This document shows, one piece after another, positions 7,911 to 9,672 of a stretch of 9,672 nucleotides of DNA; within the stretch, counting starts at the first letter, position 1, and each line of letters begins with the position of its first letter. The stretch is taken from assembly GCA_964635995.1 (NCBI GenBank), contig CAZWRA010000037.1:1-9672 (forward strand). The letters run 5' to 3'. This DNA is from JAGQLF01 sp964635995. Its GTDB lineage: Bacteria > Patescibacteriota > Dojkabacteria > J137. Below the pieces are notes generated by a model. It searched no databases, was not told the DNA's origin, and saw nothing but the letters and a program-made list of their open reading frames with translations. Position numbers and translations under genes: made by a program.

Positions 7911-8564
7911 ATGGCAGATATAGATTCTTCTATTCCTAAAAAAAGAAATAATTTGAACATTATTCTCGGGATTTTACTTATTATCAGTTTAATTTTTCTT
8001 ATTTATAATATTCTAACTTACAGAAACTACTTTAAAGACGGTGGAATAGAAATACCTGAAGAATTTGCAATACTCCAAAATTACATTGAGCCACAATTCA
8101 TAATGGGTTATCCGAAAGACTGGCTAGTGAATAAAAATGAAGAAGTAAGTTTTATAATTATAGAAAATCCTCTAACTAGTCCTTCTTCAATAAACGAAGA
8201 TAATATTGAAACAGAACAAGAGCAGATTAGAAGATTAAATCCAAGTATTGTTACTATTTCAATACAAAGACTTAACATTCCAGATGGAGTAAACACTCTG
8301 AAAAAATATTCTAATTGTTTTTTACTTTATGGGAATGATGAAACATCTATAAGAGAAAGTGGAATAAATCCTAAATTGGTTAAGATTAATAATACTTTAG
8401 GTTGTAAAACAACTTCAAAATCTTCAGATACATTAGAAATAACTAAATACTTATTTCCAGTAACTGATGACTTTGGCTATGAAATTAATGTAACTGTTGA
8501 TGGAGAAAAGTCTGAATTCTACGAAGAAGCACTAACTTCAGTGCATACATTTCTTTCAATATAG
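7911..8564 (+). CDS. membrane-anchored extracytoplasmic protein, PsbP-like
   Basis: This 217-residue protein has a basic cytoplasmic start (KKR at 10-12), one hydrophobic segment at 15-35 and a soluble remainder that should face outward by the positive-inside rule. The part after the anchor begins GYPKDWLV (66-73), followed by short beta strands. That opening and size resemble PsbP-like/DUF1795-type lipoprotein folds, in which a YP..W strand starts the domain. The assignment is by pattern only. Two cysteines in the outer part (C136, C165) could form a disulfide. It reads the same way as the giant surface-protein gene, but 347 bp and a separate -10 candidate argue for its own transcript. Its stop lies only 16 nt before the tRNA-Val-derived repeat. 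No enzymatic motif is visible; the function is unknown. Confidence 0.88.
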   Translation: MADIDSSIPKKRNNLNIILGILLIISLIFLIYNILTYRNYFKDGGIEIPEEFAILQNYIEPQFIMGYPKDWLVNKNEEVSFIIIENPLTSPSSINEDNIETEQEQIRRLNPSIVTISIQRLNIPDGVNTLKKYSNCFLLYGNDETSIRESGINPKLVKINNTLGCKTTSKSSDTLEITKYLFPVTDDFGYEINVTVDGEKSEFYEEALTSVHTFLSI

Positions 8565-8580
8565 ATAGAGGGGAAATTTT

Positions 8581-8597
8581 TAAATGGTGGGCAGTGA
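8581..8597. repeat. direct repeat of the tRNA-Val 3' end, distal copy (candidate att site)
   Basis: The 17 bases TAAATGGTGGGCAGTGA are identical to 9485-9501, in the same orientation. In tRNA terms the copy carries the T-stem end, the 3' acceptor strand, the discriminator, CCA and four downstream bases. The rest of a tRNA is missing. With a one-base gap the match continues for another GGA and then fades. Confidence 0.8.
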
Positions 8598-8643
8598 GGA
8601 TACATAGCCTTTTTTCCAAAGTATATTCGAGTCTATTGATTAA

Positions 8644-8666
8644 AAGGAAAGAAAATATATTTCCCT
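8644..8666 (-). terminator. weak terminator between the convergent genes
   Basis: On the minus strand AGGGAAA (8666-8660) pairs with TTTCCTT (8650-8644) around a 9-nt loop, with one G-T pair, and a short T run follows. It lies 41 nt beyond the stop of the 184-aa gene. Read on the plus strand the stem is shorter and lacks a T tract. Confidence 0.3.
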
Positions 8667-8706
8667 GTTTCTATTAACTTACCTTTATATTCACCGATTA
8701 ATATTA

Positions 8707-9261
8707 TTAAAGCTCTGTTTTTATTGTCATTGAGAAGGGTAGCATTTTGATATTTGTAAATCTACCTTCGCTGTCTTCTTGAGGAATTTTCTTGAAACTC
8801 TTCTTTAAAAAAGCATCAGAGCTACAAGTCTCTATCCTTAATAGTAAACGATTAAAATTTTCATTTTCTAAATCAAAGGTTATTGTCTCTAGTTTAGGGT
8901 TACTATTATTTGGTTTGGTAGGCAACTTCATTATGTCTTCTGAGATATCAATAACAGCAGTTGCTTGGTTAACGTAAAGAAGAGCTACTTGCTTTGACCT
9001 AATTAATTTTTCTTTTCTCTTCTTTAAATTTATGTTCAAATATCCATCTTTATGAAAGCTCGCATGATCAAGATAGGATTTATTATCTATAGTATGAACA
9101 TTTTTATCATTTAAATAACTATGTTGATCTTTTAAACCATATGAAGCTATTGCTCCTTGAGTAGGTCTATAGAACATCTCTCTATTTGAAGAATTTATCT
9201 CAATATGTGAAACATAAAATATTTTAGAATCTTTTTTTATACAAATACTGTAACCTTCCAT
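8707..9261 (-). CDS. unrecognised 184-aa protein inside the tRNA-Val repeat unit
   Basis: I do not recognise this gene. The protein has 184 residues and is soluble and lysine-rich, with no signal peptide or membrane segment. Its most distinctive stretch is DHASFHKDGYLNINLKK (65-81), with two histidines (H66, H70) spaced as H-x-x-x-H just before K-D-G. Other points are YRPTQGA (31-37) and a C-terminal MLPFSMTIK segment. The H-x-x-x-H spacing could be a metal site, but nothing else supports this. The start is fixed by an ATG at 9261 with a TATAAT 18 nt upstream and no Shine-Dalgarno. It runs convergent to the 217-aa gene and is the only intact gene between the 17-bp repeats, so it is the likely cargo if the unit is mobile. 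Confidence 0.85.
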   Translation of the reverse strand: MEGYSICIKKDSKIFYVSHIEINSSNREMFYRPTQGAIASYGLKDQHSYLNDKNVHTIDNKSYLDHASFHKDGYLNINLKKRKEKLIRSKQVALLYVNQATAVIDISEDIMKLPTKPNNSNPKLETITFDLENENFNRLLLRIETCSSDAFLKKSFKKIPQEDSEGRFTNIKMLPFSMTIKTEL

Positions 9262-9273
9262 TTATTAATAAAA

Positions 9274-9301
9274 ATTATACTAAAGTAATAGTTATTTTAA
9301 A
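9274..9301 (-). promoter_or_regulatory. promoter of the 184-aa gene
   Basis: On the minus strand a -35-like TTTAAA (9301-9296) is followed after 16 bp by a perfect TATAAT (9279-9274). Twelve bases separate the -10 from the ATG at 9261, so the leader would be about 5 nt. The surroundings are very AT-rich, which weakens the -35 call. Confidence 0.5.
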
Positions 9302-9370
9302 GAAATGAAAATTAGCTCGTTATTTTAGAAGGAAATTATTGATATATGTAAAGTAAATTTTTATAACTAA

Positions 9371-9488
9371 TTGCCGTCATTTCCAACAAAGCTTGAATCT
9401 CTTCAGCTAAACAACGAATTTTTTACATGAGATAGAAAACTTATCAGTAGAGGATGATAAAACACTTAAAGAGGTACTAGAATGTAAA
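9371..9488 (+). pseudogene. possible frameshifted gene remnant beside tRNA-Val
   Basis: One frame from 9371 reads protein-like (LPSFPTKLESLQLNNEFF) and stops at TGA 9428-9430. A second frame, open from 9411, continues with FLHEIENLSVEDDKTLKEVL and runs on into the antisense of the tRNA. The frames join at a run of six Ts (9419-9424) if one T is removed. It could be a decayed gene end carried by the element, a sequencing error, or chance. No family is recognised, and the part that reads through the tRNA is certainly artefact. Confidence 0.2.
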
Positions 9489-9501
9489 TGGTGGGCAGTG
9501 A
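9485..9501. repeat. direct repeat at tRNA-Val 3' end, tRNA-proximal copy (candidate att site)
   Basis: This copy is identical in all 17 bases to 8581-8597. It covers the last two T-stem nucleotides, the 3' acceptor strand, the discriminator and CCA of tRNA-Val, plus four bases beyond the tRNA. Confidence 0.8.
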
Positions 9502-9565
9502 CGGACTCGAACCCCCAACCTTTCCGGTGTAAACGGAAAGCTCTAACCAGTTGAGCTAACTGCCC
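9489..9565 (-). tRNA. tRNA-Val (UAC)
   Basis: This 77-nt cloverleaf on the minus strand has a perfect acceptor stem (GGGCAGT with ACTGCCC), a 9-nt D loop and anticodon stem TTCCG/CGGAA. The loop TTTACAC carries TAC (9531-9529), and the 3' CCA is encoded (9491-9489). The T stem GGGGG/CCGTC has one G-T pair and one G-G mismatch (positions 51 and 63), so it is weaker than normal. The anticodon decodes GUA and probably other Val codons. Its 3' end is duplicated 904 bp away at 8581. Confidence 0.95.
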
Positions 9566-9582
9566 ATTCAATTGGCTTATGT

Positions 9583-9588
9583 ATTATA
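9583..9588 (-). promoter_or_regulatory. extended -10 promoter of tRNA-Val
   Basis: On the minus strand TGG directly precedes a perfect TATAAT, forming an extended -10 element (TGnTATAAT). The -10 ends 17 nt before the tRNA 5' end, giving a leader of about 11 nt. The -35 position (TTCTGT, 17-bp spacer) is poor, which fits an extended -10 promoter. Confidence 0.55.
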
Positions 9589-9599
9589 CCAAATTAATT

Positions 9600-9671
9600 T
9601 TAAATACAGAAATATTCTTTGTAAACTAAAGGAAGATAATCCCCACTTTTGCGGTCGAAATTGCTTGCAAT
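9600..9671 (-). CDS. possible 3' end of a gene entering from the right edge
   Basis: On the minus strand a frame of 23 codons runs from the edge to TAA at 9602-9600 and reads NFDRKSGDYLPLVYKEY near its middle. A second minus frame is also open to the edge and ends later, inside the tRNA-Val promoter region. I prefer the first because its residues look more like protein. The piece is too short to identify and may be chance. Confidence 0.2.
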   Translation of the reverse strand: MASNFDRKSGDYLPLVYKEYFCI

Positions 9672-9672
9672 G

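Larger units (their letters stand above)
8581..9501. mobile_element. candidate mini-element integrated at tRNA-Val
   Basis: A 904-bp unit lies between exact 17-bp direct repeats, one being the real 3' end of tRNA-Val and the other an isolated fragment. Tyrosine integrases commonly leave this geometry: the complete tRNA at one junction, a 3'-end fragment at the other. Inside are the 184-aa gene on the minus strand and a short possible gene remnant near the tRNA. There is no integrase, so the unit would have to be a decayed remnant or be moved in trans. The alternative is a fragment left by unequal recombination between tRNA genes. The repeat is seen directly; the element is inferred. Confidence 0.4.

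Noticed and set aside
8792..8977. Plus-strand open frame of 61 codons with a hydrophobic middle
   Set aside because: It is fully opposite the 184-aa minus-strand gene, which is longer and has a well-placed TATAAT before its ATG.
9411..9554. Open frame reading through the antisense of tRNA-Val (WWAVTDSNPQP)
   Set aside because: Translations of tRNA antisense of this type are a known source of false genes; only the part before the tRNA is kept as a possible remnant.
1..9672. CRISPR array, transposon or origin of replication
   Set aside because: No regularly spaced repeats, transposase motifs, terminal inverted repeats or iteron clusters were seen.

Overview
The window is AT-rich (about 65-70% A+T overall) and uses the standard bacterial code. 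The 2390-residue, glycine-rich main gene has no in-frame TGA, which argues against the UGA=Gly code of Gracilibacteria/Absconditabacteria. Three things point to a Patescibacteria (CPR) bacterium: a giant CSLREA/beta-helix surface protein that ends in membrane segments alternating with carboxypeptidase-regulatory-like domains; a second small membrane-anchored protein; and genes that lack Shine-Dalgarno sequences but carry a TATAAT-like box 18-20 nt before the ATG. The lineage is inferred from protein architecture. No rRNA or marker gene is present to confirm it.

Layout. Positions 1-150 hold what looks like the 3' end of a gene entering from the left edge, then a tiny ORF overlapping it by ATGA and preceded by a perfect Shine-Dalgarno. 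A complete tRNA-Phe(GAA) follows (173-248). The main gene occupies 391-7563 on the plus strand. It encodes, in order, a receiver-like domain, membrane segment(s), an acidic linker, beta-sandwich domains, two CSLREA/beta-helix modules, two Fn3-like domains, a membrane segment, a carboxypeptidase-like domain, a membrane hairpin and a second carboxypeptidase-like domain. A 347-bp intergenic region with three clean inverted repeats (7564-7910) separates it from a 217-residue membrane-anchored, PsbP-like extracytoplasmic protein (7911-8564, plus).

The right end is the most unusual part. A complete tRNA-Val(UAC) lies on the minus strand (9489-9565). Its last 13 nt plus four flanking bases are repeated exactly, in direct orientation, at 8581-8597, only 16 nt after the 217-residue gene. 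The 904-bp offset encloses one unrecognised minus-strand gene (8707-9261, 184 aa) and a possible gene remnant. This is the layout expected of a very small element integrated at the 3' end of a tRNA gene, with no integrase of its own. A possible minus-strand gene end enters from the right edge.

How the parts relate. The giant protein is predicted to sit in the membrane with about 1880 residues outside the cell and small domains at both ends inside. That would suit a surface adhesin or host-contact protein with a cytoplasmic sensing or docking end. The 217-aa protein probably also faces outward and may belong to the same cell envelope, but it appears to have its own transcription start. The two tRNAs and the 184-aa gene show no functional link to these envelope genes.
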